A stretch of 64,000 bases of DNA, taken from contig LNEH01000155.1 in NCBI GenBank assembly GCA_001464505.1, positions 1-64,000 on the forward strand, written 5' to 3'. Origin of the DNA: Verrucomicrobia bacterium Ga0077533 (GTDB taxonomy: Bacteria > Verrucomicrobiota > Verrucomicrobiia > Opitutales > Opitutaceae). The notes below the pieces were generated by a model, which worked only from the letters and a program-made list of their open reading frames with translations, was not told where the DNA came from and made no database searches. The translations under genes were made by a program, and so were the position numbers. Below are positions 15,660 to 24,464 of this stretch, piece by piece; within the stretch, counting starts at the first letter, position 1; the number at the start of each line of letters is the position of its first letter.

Positions 15660-16403
15660 TTACCCGAGGTGGGCTTCGAACTTCTTCGCATCCTCCGGCG
15701 TATCCACGCCGATGGTCGGGTCGGCTGTGGCCGCGATGGCGATCGGATAACCGTTTTCCAACGCGCGGAGCTGCTCAAGTTTCTCGATCTGCTCGAGCCG
15801 GCCCGGCGGCAGGGCCACGAATTTTTCGAGAAAGCCGGCCTGGTAGGCGTAAAGCCCGAGGTGCTTGAAGCAGGGGTTGGCGGCGACCCAGGCGTCGTCC
15901 ACGGTCTGGCCGAGGTCGCGGGAATGGGGCATGGGCGACCGTGAGAAATAGAGCGCCCGGCCGGTTTGGGACATGACGACCTTGACCTGGTTGGTGTTGT
16001 TGAAATCCACCGCCCGTTTGAACGGCGTGCAGAGCGTCGCCATCGGACAATCGCCCTGGATGAGCCGGGCCAAGGCCTGCAACTGCCCGGCGCTGACCAA
16101 AGGTTCGTCGGCCTGCACGTTGAGCACATAGTCGGCTCGGACGGTGCGGTTGGCCTCGGCGATGCGATCGGTGCCGCTGGGGTGGCTGGCGGCGGTCATT
16201 AGCGCCTTAAATCCGGCGCTCTCAATGCATTCGGCCAGCGATTCATGGTCCACCGCAAACCACAGCGGAAAATCAGGTGCTTGCGTCGCGATGCGCTCGG
16301 CCACCCACAACACAAGCGGCTTGCCCCTAATCGGATGCAACAGTTTCCGCGGAAACCGCGTGGACTCCAGACGGCACGGCACAATGATGGCGAAGGCGGG
16401 CAT
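15660..16403 (-). CDS. kdsB: 3-deoxy-manno-octulosonate cytidylyltransferase
   Basis: A 247-aa CMP-Kdo synthetase that activates Kdo for lipopolysaccharide core synthesis, evidence of an LPS-bearing outer membrane. The N-terminal nucleotide-binding stretch IIVPCRLESTRFPRKLL, the SHPSGTDRIAEA segment, YVLNVQADEPLV, the YFSRSPMPH motif and KHLGLYAYQ are all present in order. The frame is open 27 codons further, but the ATG at 16403 directly precedes the conserved AFAIIVP. It converges on carA. Confidence 0.93.
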   Translation of the reverse strand: MPAFAIIVPCRLESTRFPRKLLHPIRGKPLVLWVAERIATQAPDFPLWFAVDHESLAECIESAGFKALMTAASHPSGTDRIAEANRTVRADYVLNVQADEPLVSAGQLQALARLIQGDCPMATLCTPFKRAVDFNNTNQVKVVMSQTGRALYFSRSPMPHSRDLGQTVDDAWVAANPCFKHLGLYAYQAGFLEKFVALPPGRLEQIEKLEQLRALENGYPIAIAATADPTIGVDTPEDAKKFEAHLG

Positions 16404-16483
16404 GCGGGGGTCTTTGTGATTGCAAGCCGGGGCGCTACCGGCTTTTGCGTTACCCTTTAATCCGACCCCACAGGTCGACCGCA

Positions 16484-16780
16484 ATGGAAAAGAGCAACAC
16501 TACGACAGCCGCCACCCACACGAAGGAACTCCTCGTGCAGAACAAGATGGGCATTCACGCGCGGCCGGCGGCCATGATTGTGCGGGTGACCAACAAGTTC
16601 AAATCGGAGGTCCTGGTCGAAAAGGATGAGGAGCAGGTCAACGGCAAGAGCATCATGGGCCTGATGATGCTGGCCGCGGCCAAGGGCTCGACCGTCAAGT
16701 TCATCGTCACGGGTGAGGACGCCCCCCAGCTGTTAATTGAGCTGGAAGCGCTGTTTGCGAAAAAATTCGAGGAAGCCTGA
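16484..16780 (+). CDS. HPr-family phosphocarrier protein
   Basis: A 98-aa protein with the HPr active site GIHARPA (phospho-His25) and a regulatory serine region NGKSIMGLMML (Ser56), an exact fit to the family with a ~10-residue N-terminal extension. With both His and Ser sites kept it can act in PTS transfer or in HPr kinase-based carbon control. No PTS genes are nearby, and in many related bacteria the protein is mainly regulatory. It ends 3 bp from the end of the convergent tatD-like gene. Confidence 0.92.
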   Translation: MEKSNTTTAATHTKELLVQNKMGIHARPAAMIVRVTNKFKSEVLVEKDEEQVNGKSIMGLMMLAAAKGSTVKFIVTGEDAPQLLIELEALFAKKFEEA

Positions 16781-16783
16781 GCC

Positions 16784-17626
16784 TTACAGACCGTAAAAGG
16801 CCCGGGCATTCCGGGTCGTGGCCAGGGCGAAGACCTCGTAACTGACGCCGAACATCCCGGTGCAGAACTCCGCCGTGTGCCGCAGGTAAGCCGGCTCGTT
16901 GGGTTTCCCCCGGTGTGGCATGGGCGTCAGGTATGGCGCGTCGGTCTCGATCATCAGCCGGTCCAGTCCCTGCGCCAGCGCGGCCGCGCGGATCGTCTCG
17001 GCCGTCTTGTAAGTGATGATGCCCGTGACCGACCCGCAGCCACCGCGCTTGGTCAGCTCCGCCATCTCGTCCGGCCCCTCCGTGAAGCAATGGAATACCA
17101 CCCGTCTCCACTCCACCCCGGAAGCGTCGATCACCTCCACGCACTCGGCAAAGGCCCCGCGCGAATGCACCACCACCGGGCAACCCAACCGCTTCGCCAG
17201 CCCGAGCTGCGCGGCAAACGCGGCCCGCTGCCACCCAAAAACCTCCGCCGCCGCGGCCGCCTCCTTCGGCAGATGAAAGCGGTCGAGGCCGATTTCGCCA
17301 AGCGCCACAGGGTGGAACGCGACCTCCGGGCGCATTTTATCCGTCGCTAGCGCGTCCGGAGGCCGCGCTCCACCCCAGAACTCCTCCAACTCCGCCACCC
17401 GCCCGGCCCAATCCACCCCGACACTGCACGGATGCAACCCGGCCGTGTAATGGACAAAGCCTGGGTTTTCCCGCGCCAGATTACGATAGAGCGTCCAGTC
17501 GTCGGGGTCAGTGCCGATGGTCACCATCGCCTCCAGTCCGGCCGACTTCGCCCGCGCCAAAACCGTCGGCAATTCGCCGCGCCGGGCGAATGAGTCGAGG
17601 TGCGTGTGCGTATCAATTAGTCCCAT
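16784..17626 (-). CDS. TatD-family metal-dependent hydrolase
   Basis: A 280-aa TatD-type hydrolase (DNase family). DTHTHLD at residues 5-11 supplies the first metal ligands, ALGEIGLDRFHLPKE the Glu, VVVHSRGA and VFHCFTEG the histidines, and MIETDAPYLTPMPHRG the catalytic Asp. The ATG at 17626 is used; the longer frame upstream is repeat sequence (17638-17714). Residues ~92-106 (GGARPPDALATDKMR) lie within an inverted-repeat DNA stretch around 17310-17385 and look like a repeat-derived insertion. Confidence 0.9.
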   Translation of the reverse strand: MGLIDTHTHLDSFARRGELPTVLARAKSAGLEAMVTIGTDPDDWTLYRNLARENPGFVHYTAGLHPCSVGVDWAGRVAELEEFWGGARPPDALATDKMRPEVAFHPVALGEIGLDRFHLPKEAAAAAEVFGWQRAAFAAQLGLAKRLGCPVVVHSRGAFAECVEVIDASGVEWRRVVFHCFTEGPDEMAELTKRGGCGSVTGIITYKTAETIRAAALAQGLDRLMIETDAPYLTPMPHRGKPNEPAYLRHTAEFCTGMFGVSYEVFALATTRNARAFYGL

Positions 17627-17637
17627 GATATTTTCTT

Positions 17638-17714
17638 GGTCATTCTGAGCGCAGCAAAGGATCCACGTCGGCGATGACACTGGATTCTTCGCTGCGCTCA
17701 GAATGACACGCAAG
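17638..17714. repeat. TCATTCTGAGCGCAGC...GCTGCGCTCAGAATGA inverted repeat
   Basis: The arms TCATTCTGAGCGCAGC and GCTGCGCTCAGAATGA are almost perfectly inverted around a ~40-bp centre (GGATCCACG...GGATTCTTC). This is an intact member of the CHSERSEES/ILRCAQND family, located between the TatD start and the next repeat. Confidence 0.8.
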
Positions 17715-17743
17715 GAAAGTAATGCACCGGCCTGGGTCAGTTT

Positions 17744-17814
17744 GCTGTAGGTCGGACTTTATGCCCGGCAATCGCACGCCCGCTGTCGGGGATAAACCCC
17801 GACCCACAAAAAGG
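17744..17814. repeat. GTAGGTCGG...CCGACCCAC repeat
   Basis: GTAGGTCGGACTTTATGCCC on the left, then GTCGGGGATAAACCCCGACCC on the right as a hairpin. It is a separate repeat family, in the non-coding gap between the TatD start and the terminator of the DUF4097 gene. Confidence 0.55.
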
Positions 17815-17829
17815 GTCCGCCAAAAATCA

Positions 17830-17855
17830 GAAGCCAGCGCTTTCGCGCTGGCTTC
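17830..17855 (-). terminator. terminator of the DUF4097 gene
   Basis: GAAGCCAGCGC-TTTC-GCGCTGGCTTC is an 11-bp perfect stem. On the minus strand it is followed by TGATTTTTGG, so it ends the transcript of the gene at 17893-18726. Confidence 0.8.
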
Positions 17856-17892
17856 CTTTGCACACACACACCGGGGTTTGCCTGGTGAAAGA

Positions 17893-18726
17893 TCAGTCGG
17901 TCCGGACCGAGATGTCGCCGCCGCTGGAGCGGAGCTTCAGACGGGGTCCGCCGCCGTTGACATTGCCGACGAGCCGGCTCCGGCCCACGCCGCCCTTGGC
18001 GATGGTGATGGTCAGGCCCTCGGCCCGGACATCGCCGCCCGAGGTGCTGGCGTCGAGTTCGAAACCGGCACCCGGCGCGACCCGCACGCGCACGTCGCCA
18101 CCGGAAGTGCTGAGCACGGTGTCCTGCTTGAGCGGCTCGGTGAGGGTCGCCCTGACGTTGCCCCCCGAGGTGGTCGCGCTGAGCAACTGGGCGACGGAAT
18201 TAATGGTGATGTCGCCGCCGGAGGTCGACACCTCTGTGGGGCCGCCGGCGCGATCAATTTCGATGTTGCCGCCGGAGGTGCCCAGCTTGGCGCGGGCCGT
18301 GCCTTCCTTGAGGGCGATATCGCCGCCCGAGGTGTTGAGGTTGAGATTGAAATTCTTGGGCACGGTGACCGTGAACGAAACCCTCACCGGCGGCCAGCTG
18401 CCCCAATGAAAACCTCCGAACTGTTTTTCGTATTTGGCCTCGGCCGTCACATCGTTGCCCTGCTGGTCGAAGGTCAGGCTGAGTTTTTCCAGAATTTCGT
18501 CCGCTTCCTTGTCCGTGGAGGCGCGAATGACCTGCCGGGCGGTGACACGAATCTCATTGGTGTCGGCGGTCTTGATCGTGATATCGCCGCCTTGGGTGGC
18601 GGCCTTGAAGTTGCCGCCGGGCTGCACGGTGAAGGTCTTCTCGACCGTGCGGATGATCTTGGCCGGAAGCGCCACCGGCGACGCCAGCAGGACCCCGAGG
18701 GTCAGCAGGGAAAGGAGGGATTTCAT
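17893..18726 (-). CDS. exported DUF4097-type beta-solenoid protein
   Basis: A 277-aa protein with a signal peptide (MKSLLSLLTLGVLLASPVALPA) and a body built of repeated TSGGDI/TSGGNV units (about seven between residues ~140 and the end), the hallmark of the DUF4097 putative adhesin fold. It is probably periplasmic or surface exposed. The ATG at 18726 is chosen because it opens the signal peptide. A strong terminator follows the stop codon. Its exact role is unknown; family members are often linked to envelope or regulatory modules. Confidence 0.85.
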   Translation of the reverse strand: MKSLLSLLTLGVLLASPVALPAKIIRTVEKTFTVQPGGNFKAATQGGDITIKTADTNEIRVTARQVIRASTDKEADEILEKLSLTFDQQGNDVTAEAKYEKQFGGFHWGSWPPVRVSFTVTVPKNFNLNLNTSGGDIALKEGTARAKLGTSGGNIEIDRAGGPTEVSTSGGDITINSVAQLLSATTSGGNVRATLTEPLKQDTVLSTSGGDVRVRVAPGAGFELDASTSGGDVRAEGLTITIAKGGVGRSRLVGNVNGGGPRLKLRSSGGDISVRTD

Positions 18727-18854
18727 GGGTTGTTTCCCATAGAACACCGCCGACCGGGAAAAGTTACCGCTTTTTCAGACTTCGCCTGCCGCCAGCCACT
18801 TCAACGCTCTCCGCCAAGTGCCGCGGTTTCCGAGTGTAGAGACCGTTATCCGGC

Positions 18855-19661
18855 TTACTTCTTCGTTTGGAATATTTCCTGGAAAAACCCCTTCATGTGC
18901 GCCCAGGAACGTCTGTCCGCCGCGGCATGATAGGCGATGGGCACGCCAGTGGCCTGCGCGATTTTGTCGGCGCCAGGGTTGCTGAACGCATGCACGGCAC
19001 CGGCATAGCTGATGAACTGGTAGTCGAATTTGCCATCATTCATGCCTTTCATGAAAGCGGCGATTTCCTCCGCACTGATGAAGGGATCGACCGCCCCGTG
19101 GCAGACCAGGAACTTCGCTTGGTTTTTCGCCGCCGCTTCCGCCGACGCCGGGATCAGGCTGCCGTGAAAACTCACGATGCCGGCCAGCGGTGCGCCGCTG
19201 TAGGCCAGCGCCTGCGCCGTGGACCCGCCAAAACAATATCCGATCGCCGCGACGCGGGCGGGCTCGACAAGACCGGTGGCCAACAGTTGATCAAGTCCCG
19301 CCTGCGCCCGCTCGGCCATCAGTGGTTTGCCGTAGAATTGGCCGGCCAGCTCGCCCGCCTTCTTTGGATCGGCCGTCGTGACCCCCGCCCCATACATGTC
19401 GGCCGCGAAGGCCACATAGCCGAGCTTCGCCAGCTGTTCGGCGCGGTCCTTGGGGTAATCGGTCAGGCCCCACCATTCCGGAATCACCAGCACGCCGGGC
19501 GCCTTTTTGTCCGCAGACACCTTGGTGTCGTCGTAAGCCAGATAGCCCTCCAGCTTCACGCCGGCGTGTTCATAGGCGACGGACTTGGTGACCACCCTGG
19601 CACTCAACATTCCAGCCATGCCCAACGCAAGACCGACCAACAATGAATGGTATGGTTTCAT
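18855..19661 (-). CDS. exported dienelactone hydrolase-family protein
   Basis: A 268-aa alpha/beta hydrolase. It has an N-terminal signal or anchor segment (residues ~6-20), VLVIPEWWGL, the nucleophile in IGYCFGGS (Cys, as in dienelactone hydrolases), Asp in HGAVDPFIS and His in YAGAVHAFSNPGA. The upstream in-frame codons from 19688 lack leader character, so the ATG at 19661 is preferred. The export signal points to the periplasm. The substrate is not deducible, and a general ester or lactone hydrolase is the safe call. Confidence 0.87.
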   Translation of the reverse strand: MKPYHSLLVGLALGMAGMLSARVVTKSVAYEHAGVKLEGYLAYDDTKVSADKKAPGVLVIPEWWGLTDYPKDRAEQLAKLGYVAFAADMYGAGVTTADPKKAGELAGQFYGKPLMAERAQAGLDQLLATGLVEPARVAAIGYCFGGSTAQALAYSGAPLAGIVSFHGSLIPASAEAAAKNQAKFLVCHGAVDPFISAEEIAAFMKGMNDGKFDYQFISYAGAVHAFSNPGADKIAQATGVPIAYHAAADRRSWAHMKGFFQEIFQTKK

Positions 19662-19731
19662 GCCGCCACCTTGGGCGGTCGCCCGCAAAACTCAACTCCG
19701 CCGTGTCCATCCCGGCGGGGAAACCGGCGAC

Positions 19732-20175
19732 TCAAGTCGAGAGGTCGCCGGCGATGTATTGCCGCAACGACTCCGCCTCGGCCCGGTGCGAGTTGGCCAC
19801 CCAGCGCGAGACGTCGCCGATGGAAATCAAACCGACCAGCTGGTCGTTCTGGATCACCGGGAGGTGCCGGCAGCGCTTCTCCGTAAAAATGTCCATCACT
19901 TGCTGCACCGTGGCATCGGGCGCGATCGTGAGCACATCGGAGGACATGACCTGGCTGACGGGCGTCACCTGGGGATTGAGACTGGCGGCGATGACCCGGG
20001 TCAGCACGTCGCGCTCGGTGAAAATACCGGCCAGCTTGGCGCCGTCCATCACAAGTATGGCGCCGATCCGGTGCTGGTTCATGGCTTCAACGGCTTCATA
20101 CACCGTTACTGTCACCGGCACCGCGTGCAGCGCCCGGCCCTTCCCATCCAACAAAGTGGCAATAGAGGTATTCAT
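19732..20175 (-). CDS. CBS-domain pair protein
   Basis: A 147-aa protein made of two CBS motifs: VTVYEAVEAMNQHRIGAILVM...GIFTERDVLTRVIA and VTPVSQVMSSDVLTIAPDATVQQ...HLPVIQNDQLVGLISIGDVSRWV. Stand-alone CBS pairs bind adenosyl ligands and regulate partner proteins. It follows hrpA by 64 bp on the same strand. Confidence 0.9.
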   Translation of the reverse strand: MNTSIATLLDGKGRALHAVPVTVTVYEAVEAMNQHRIGAILVMDGAKLAGIFTERDVLTRVIAASLNPQVTPVSQVMSSDVLTIAPDATVQQVMDIFTEKRCRHLPVIQNDQLVGLISIGDVSRWVANSHRAEAESLRQYIAGDLST

Positions 20176-20239
20176 GGGGTAAATCGATTGAGCGCAGCTT
20201 ACCCGGTGTCGCTCCGCCGCTACAACGCCAAATCTCCGC

Positions 20240-23200
20240 CTACTTCCGAAAAAGCTGATCGAGCGCGCCGAGGCTCTTCAACGGCGCTCCCTTCCTGGCC
20301 GTGGTCGTCGGCGCCACCTTTGCCGTCGGCGCGACCGGCTCCTTGCTCCCCGCAGCCGGCAGACCCTGGAGCAGCCGCTCCAGCCGCACTGCCGACACCG
20401 GCTCCGCCGTGCCAAGTTCCTGGGCGAACAGGCTCACGCGGAATTCCTCCACCAGCCAGCGGAAGTCACCGGCTGCCCCCTGTAGCGGCGGTCTGCCTGT
20501 CGTCCATAGGCCTGGCGAAGGATGATGACCGCCGGTCCGGCGCTCATAGAGCGCCGCTACCGCTTTGGCAAACGGCGCCAGTTCCTTCGCCCGCGTGGCG
20601 TCCTTGGCCGCGTCGCGCTTCCACCGCTCCGCCCGCACCTGCATGCCGCGCAGGTAGCGCGGCAGGTGTTGCACCCGCTCAAACGGCATCCGCCGCAGGA
20701 AATCCGACGGCAGCAGCGCCGCGAGGTCGTCCGCCAGTCCGGGATACGGCGTCTGGTTCGTCTCCAGTGCGAGCCGCAGCGTGAAGGTTTCCTTCAGCCA
20801 ATCGGTGAGCTTCGGCACCAGCCCGCGCAAATCCTGCTTCGCCGCGGCCAGCTGCTGCGCGAACACCACCGCGTGCAATGGCGCCACCGGCCGCGCGCAC
20901 GCCCAGCACCGGATGGATTCCAACGCGTCCTGCTGCAACGCGTCAGGCGTCGTGAGTGTCACCGCCAGCGTCCCGAGCGTGCGCAGGGCATTGAGTTCCT
21001 TCTGCAGCCAGCCGAGATCGTGGCGCAATTGCGTCTCGAACAGTTTGCGCAGTCCCTCGCGCGTCGCCGCGGCCGCCTCCTCGGGCGTGGCGAACAGCCG
21101 CACGGCCACGCCCGCCGCCATCGCCTTCAGCCCGGGATGCGCCAGCACGGGCACGCCGTGGTGTTCGCTCACCGTGATCTTCTCCGGCAGGTCGCCAAAT
21201 TTCCATGCGTCAGCCGGCTCGCCCTCCCACTTGGCCCGTGCCGCCCGCCACGCGCTGTTGTCCCCCGACGCGGCCTGCCGGCTCACCGTGCGCGAACGGC
21301 GGTGCAGCTGCGTCTGGATCTCCGCCAGGTCGCGGCTGGCCCCGAGCACCTTGTTCGCGTTGTCCACCACCTCGATTCGCACCCGCAAATGATCGGGCAG
21401 CACGTGGTTGCTCCACAGCGCCGGATCGATCCGCACCCCCAGCCGCGGGGAGAGCAATTCCGCCAGCGCCGCGGCCAGCGTCGGCGGCTTCGCGCGGCCG
21501 CTGAGCAACCCCAGGTTTTTCGCCAGTTTCTGCGCCGTCTCGGCCAGCGGAATCAGGTCGCGCCGCTGTTCCTTCGGCAGCGCCTTGAGCATCAGCTCCA
21601 CCTTCTCCACCAGATGGCCCGGCACCGCCCAGTCGAGCACCGCGGGCGTCAGCGCCCCGGCCTCGGCGAGGCTCACGCGCACCGTCACGCCGTCGCTTTC
21701 CTGGCCAGGCTGATAGGCGTAGGCTAGGGGCAGCACGCGGTTGTCCACCGGCAGGGCCTCGGGAAAAGCCTCCGCGTCGTGCTCGGTTTCCACCGGCGGA
21801 CGCAGGCTGTCCTCCGTCATGAAAAGAAACTTCGGCTTCGTCGCCTGTTGGTGCCGCACAAAATCCACCAGCTCCCCCACGCTGCTAATGCCTTGGGGTG
21901 GAACCTGACCTCCGGGCAGGTTTTTTTCGGTGCCGGAACCCGGCAAGCCCGTCCGGCCTGCCAGCCGTAGCCTTGGCGAAGGCTGGAGCTCGGGCTCCAC
22001 CCTGGCAAATTCCTGCGCATAAAACCGATAGACCGCCTCGTCCAGGTTCAGGTAGCCGGCGCTGCGCGTGCGCGTGAGGATGGTCTCGGTCTGCTCGCGC
22101 AGCCGGCGGTTGTGCGCGAGGAAATCAAACGGCCACGTGATCGTGTCGTTGACCAGTCCCTCGCGGATGAAGATCTCGGTCGCGTGCCCCGGGTTGATCT
22201 TGCCGTAGCTGGCCGACCGCGTCTCCAGCTCGAGGTTGTAGAGCCGGCGGCGCTCCTTCACCAGCACGCGGCCGGCCTCGGCGCTCCAGAACGGCTCGCT
22301 GTGCGCCACGCGCAGCAAGTGCGCGCCGAGGTCGAGCACCCACGCCGGGTCGATGCGCGCGCAGGTGCGGGCGTAGACGCGCGCCGTCTCCATGATTTCC
22401 GCCGCCATGAGCCATTTCGCAACTTTGGCCTTCGGTGGTGGAACAGTTCCTCCGGACGCGCTTTTCTTACGTTCGATCCGTTCAAACAGCGCCGAGCCGG
22501 GAAAAAAGTCCACCCGGCGGTCATGCGCGGCATGATAGTCGCCCTCCTCCGTCCGCGTTGCGATGTTGCCGAGCAAGCCCGATAGAATGGAGCGATGCAC
22601 CGCCCGGTAGGCCGGCGTGGCCGGAGCGAACTTCACCTCCTCCCCTTTTTTCACGCCGTCATACACCGAGGTCCATGCGAACCCGGCGCGCTCCCGCAGG
22701 CTTTCCTCCAGCTGGGCATACACGTCGCGCCACTCCCGCATCCGCAGGAACGACAGGAAATGCGCCGTGCAGAACTTCCGCAGCTTGCCGAGCGTCATCC
22801 GCTCGAACTCGTCGTGGTAGATCTCCCAGATGGCCAGCAGCGTGAGAAAATCCGAGTCGGGATGCGTGAAGCGTTTGTGCGCCTTGTCCGCCTTCTCCTT
22901 CTGGTCCATCGGACGCTCGCGCGGATCCTGGATGCTCAGCGCCGCCGCGATGATCAGCACCTCGCGCAACGCCTTTTCGTTCCGCGCCTGCAGGATCATC
23001 CGCCCGACCGTCGGGTCCACCGGCAGGCGCGCCAGCTCACGGCCGAGGTCGGTCAACACGCCGGCATCGTCGATGGCGCCAAGCTCGTGCAGCAGCGCGT
23101 AACCGGCGCGAATGCCCTTGGCCGGCGGCGCGTTCAGGAAGGGAAACTCCTCGATGTCGCCCAGCCCGAACGCCTTCATGCGCAAAATGACGTCCGCCAG

Positions 23201-24433
23201 GTTGCTGCGCTGGATCTCCGGCTGCGTGAAACGCGGTCGGTCGAGGTAATCCTGCTCCGAATAAAGCCGGATGCAGACGCCGTCACTCACGCGGCCGCAC
23301 CGGCCCTTGCGCTGGTCGGCGCTGCTCTGCGAAACCGGCTCGACCGGGAGCCGGCGCGTGCGGCTCTGCGGTGTGTAGCGGCTGAGACGCGCCAGCCCGG
23401 TGTCGATGACGAAGCGGATGCCGGGAATGGTCAAAGAGGTCTCGGCGATGTTGGTCGCGACGATGACCTTCCGGACCGGCGACGCCGCAAACACGCGCTG
23501 CTGTTCGGCGTTGGTCAACCGGCCGAAAAGCGGCACCACTTCGATTTTGGATTTTCGATTTCCGATTTTCGATTGGCCACCTTCCAAAATGTCCCGCGTT
23601 TCACGAATGTCCCTTTCTGTGGGCAGGAAGACCAGAATATCCCCTTGCGCGCTCTCCTGTAACACGCGTTCGACCGCCTCGACCGCCGCGTCGATGTAGG
23701 TGAAATCGTCCGGACGGGATTTCCTTTGGTAGGGCGCGGACTCCGTTCCGCGCCGCTCGGCGGGCAACGGAGTGCCCGTCCTACCCTCATCCACCATCTC
23801 CTCCAACGGGGAATAAATTACCTCGACCGGAAAGACCCGCCCGGACACCTCGATGATCGGCGCGCCGTCAAACGCCTTGGAAAAGGCCTCGGTGTCGATT
23901 GTGGCCGAGGTGATGATGATTTTCAGCTCCGGCCGGTCTTTCCGCAGCCGGCGGAGGTGGCCGAGGATGAAATCAATGTTCAGCGAGCGTTCGTGCGCCT
24001 CGTCCACGATGACCGTGTCGTATTCGCGCAGCGCGGGGTCGGCCTGCAGCTCGGCGAGCAGCATGCCGTCGGTCATGAATTTGATGACGGTGGCGCCCGA
24101 GGTCTGGTCGGCGAAACGGATCTTGCAGCCGACCTCGCGGCCGAGCGGCACGTTCAGTTCCTCGGCCACGCGCCGGGCCACCGAGGTCGCGGCGACGCGG
24201 CGCGGCTGGGTGCAGGCGATGCGGCCGCGCTCGCCCCGGCCGGCCACGAGGCACATTTTGGGGATTTGCGTGGTCTTGCCCGAGCCGGTCTCGCCCGCGA
24301 GGATCAGCACCTGGTGGTCGCGGATGGCCGCGATGATCTCGTCCGCCCGCGCGCTGATGGGCAGCTCGGGCGGATACTCGATCCGGAAGGGCCAGGGTTT
24401 TTTGTGTCGCGACGGCATGCCGGTGCCAGCCAT
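20240..24433 (-). CDS. hrpA: DEAH-box RNA helicase HrpA, with in-frame repeats
   Basis: A 1397-aa HrpA-type helicase. Motif I is AGETGSGKTTQIPK (~residue 50), motif II DEAHERS, motif III SATID, with ATNIAETSLTIPG and DQRKGRCGR for motifs V and VI, followed by the HA2/OB region and the long HrpA C-terminal extension. The ATG at 24433 (or 24418) is chosen; the longer frame overlaps the divergent gene. At least four stretches are repeat derived and in frame: QSKIGNRKSKIE (DNA ~23540-23590), RTGTPLPAERRGTESAPY (~23734-23786), the region ~21890-21990, and RRTGGHHPSPGLWTTGRPPL (20481-20560). All lie outside the helicase motifs, so activity is plausible. Confidence 0.92.
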   Translation of the reverse strand: MAGTGMPSRHKKPWPFRIEYPPELPISARADEIIAAIRDHQVLILAGETGSGKTTQIPKMCLVAGRGERGRIACTQPRRVAATSVARRVAEELNVPLGREVGCKIRFADQTSGATVIKFMTDGMLLAELQADPALREYDTVIVDEAHERSLNIDFILGHLRRLRKDRPELKIIITSATIDTEAFSKAFDGAPIIEVSGRVFPVEVIYSPLEEMVDEGRTGTPLPAERRGTESAPYQRKSRPDDFTYIDAAVEAVERVLQESAQGDILVFLPTERDIRETRDILEGGQSKIGNRKSKIEVVPLFGRLTNAEQQRVFAASPVRKVIVATNIAETSLTIPGIRFVIDTGLARLSRYTPQSRTRRLPVEPVSQSSADQRKGRCGRVSDGVCIRLYSEQDYLDRPRFTQPEIQRSNLADVILRMKAFGLGDIEEFPFLNAPPAKGIRAGYALLHELGAIDDAGVLTDLGRELARLPVDPTVGRMILQARNEKALREVLIIAAALSIQDPRERPMDQKEKADKAHKRFTHPDSDFLTLLAIWEIYHDEFERMTLGKLRKFCTAHFLSFLRMREWRDVYAQLEESLRERAGFAWTSVYDGVKKGEEVKFAPATPAYRAVHRSILSGLLGNIATRTEEGDYHAAHDRRVDFFPGSALFERIERKKSASGGTVPPPKAKVAKWLMAAEIMETARVYARTCARIDPAWVLDLGAHLLRVAHSEPFWSAEAGRVLVKERRRLYNLELETRSASYGKINPGHATEIFIREGLVNDTITWPFDFLAHNRRLREQTETILTRTRSAGYLNLDEAVYRFYAQEFARVEPELQPSPRLRLAGRTGLPGSGTEKNLPGGQVPPQGISSVGELVDFVRHQQATKPKFLFMTEDSLRPPVETEHDAEAFPEALPVDNRVLPLAYAYQPGQESDGVTVRVSLAEAGALTPAVLDWAVPGHLVEKVELMLKALPKEQRRDLIPLAETAQKLAKNLGLLSGRAKPPTLAAALAELLSPRLGVRIDPALWSNHVLPDHLRVRIEVVDNANKVLGASRDLAEIQTQLHRRSRTVSRQAASGDNSAWRAARAKWEGEPADAWKFGDLPEKITVSEHHGVPVLAHPGLKAMAAGVAVRLFATPEEAAAATREGLRKLFETQLRHDLGWLQKELNALRTLGTLAVTLTTPDALQQDALESIRCWACARPVAPLHAVVFAQQLAAAKQDLRGLVPKLTDWLKETFTLRLALETNQTPYPGLADDLAALLPSDFLRRMPFERVQHLPRYLRGMQVRAERWKRDAAKDATRAKELAPFAKAVAALYERRTGGHHPSPGLWTTGRPPLQGAAGDFRWLVEEFRVSLFAQELGTAEPVSAVRLERLLQGLPAAGSKEPVAPTAKVAPTTTARKGAPLKSLGALDQLFRK
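20481..20560. repeat. TGTAGCGGCG hairpin element holding a second repeat
   Basis: The outer arms TGTAGCGGCGGTCT and CGCCGCTAC match the uninterrupted element at 49083-49131. Here a 30-bp unit of the RQGYGGQ family (20495-20524) is inserted between GGTCT and ATGACCGCC. The whole nest is in frame inside hrpA. Confidence 0.75.
21957..21987. repeat. RQGYGGQ-type repeat inside hrpA
   Basis: CCGTAGCCTTGGCGAAGG flanked by CCTGCCAG and CTGGAG. On the minus strand it is read in the frame giving PSPRLRLAGR within HrpA. Confidence 0.75.
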
Positions 24434-24464
24434 TCTGGGCGAAAACAGGAATCCACAACCTGAA

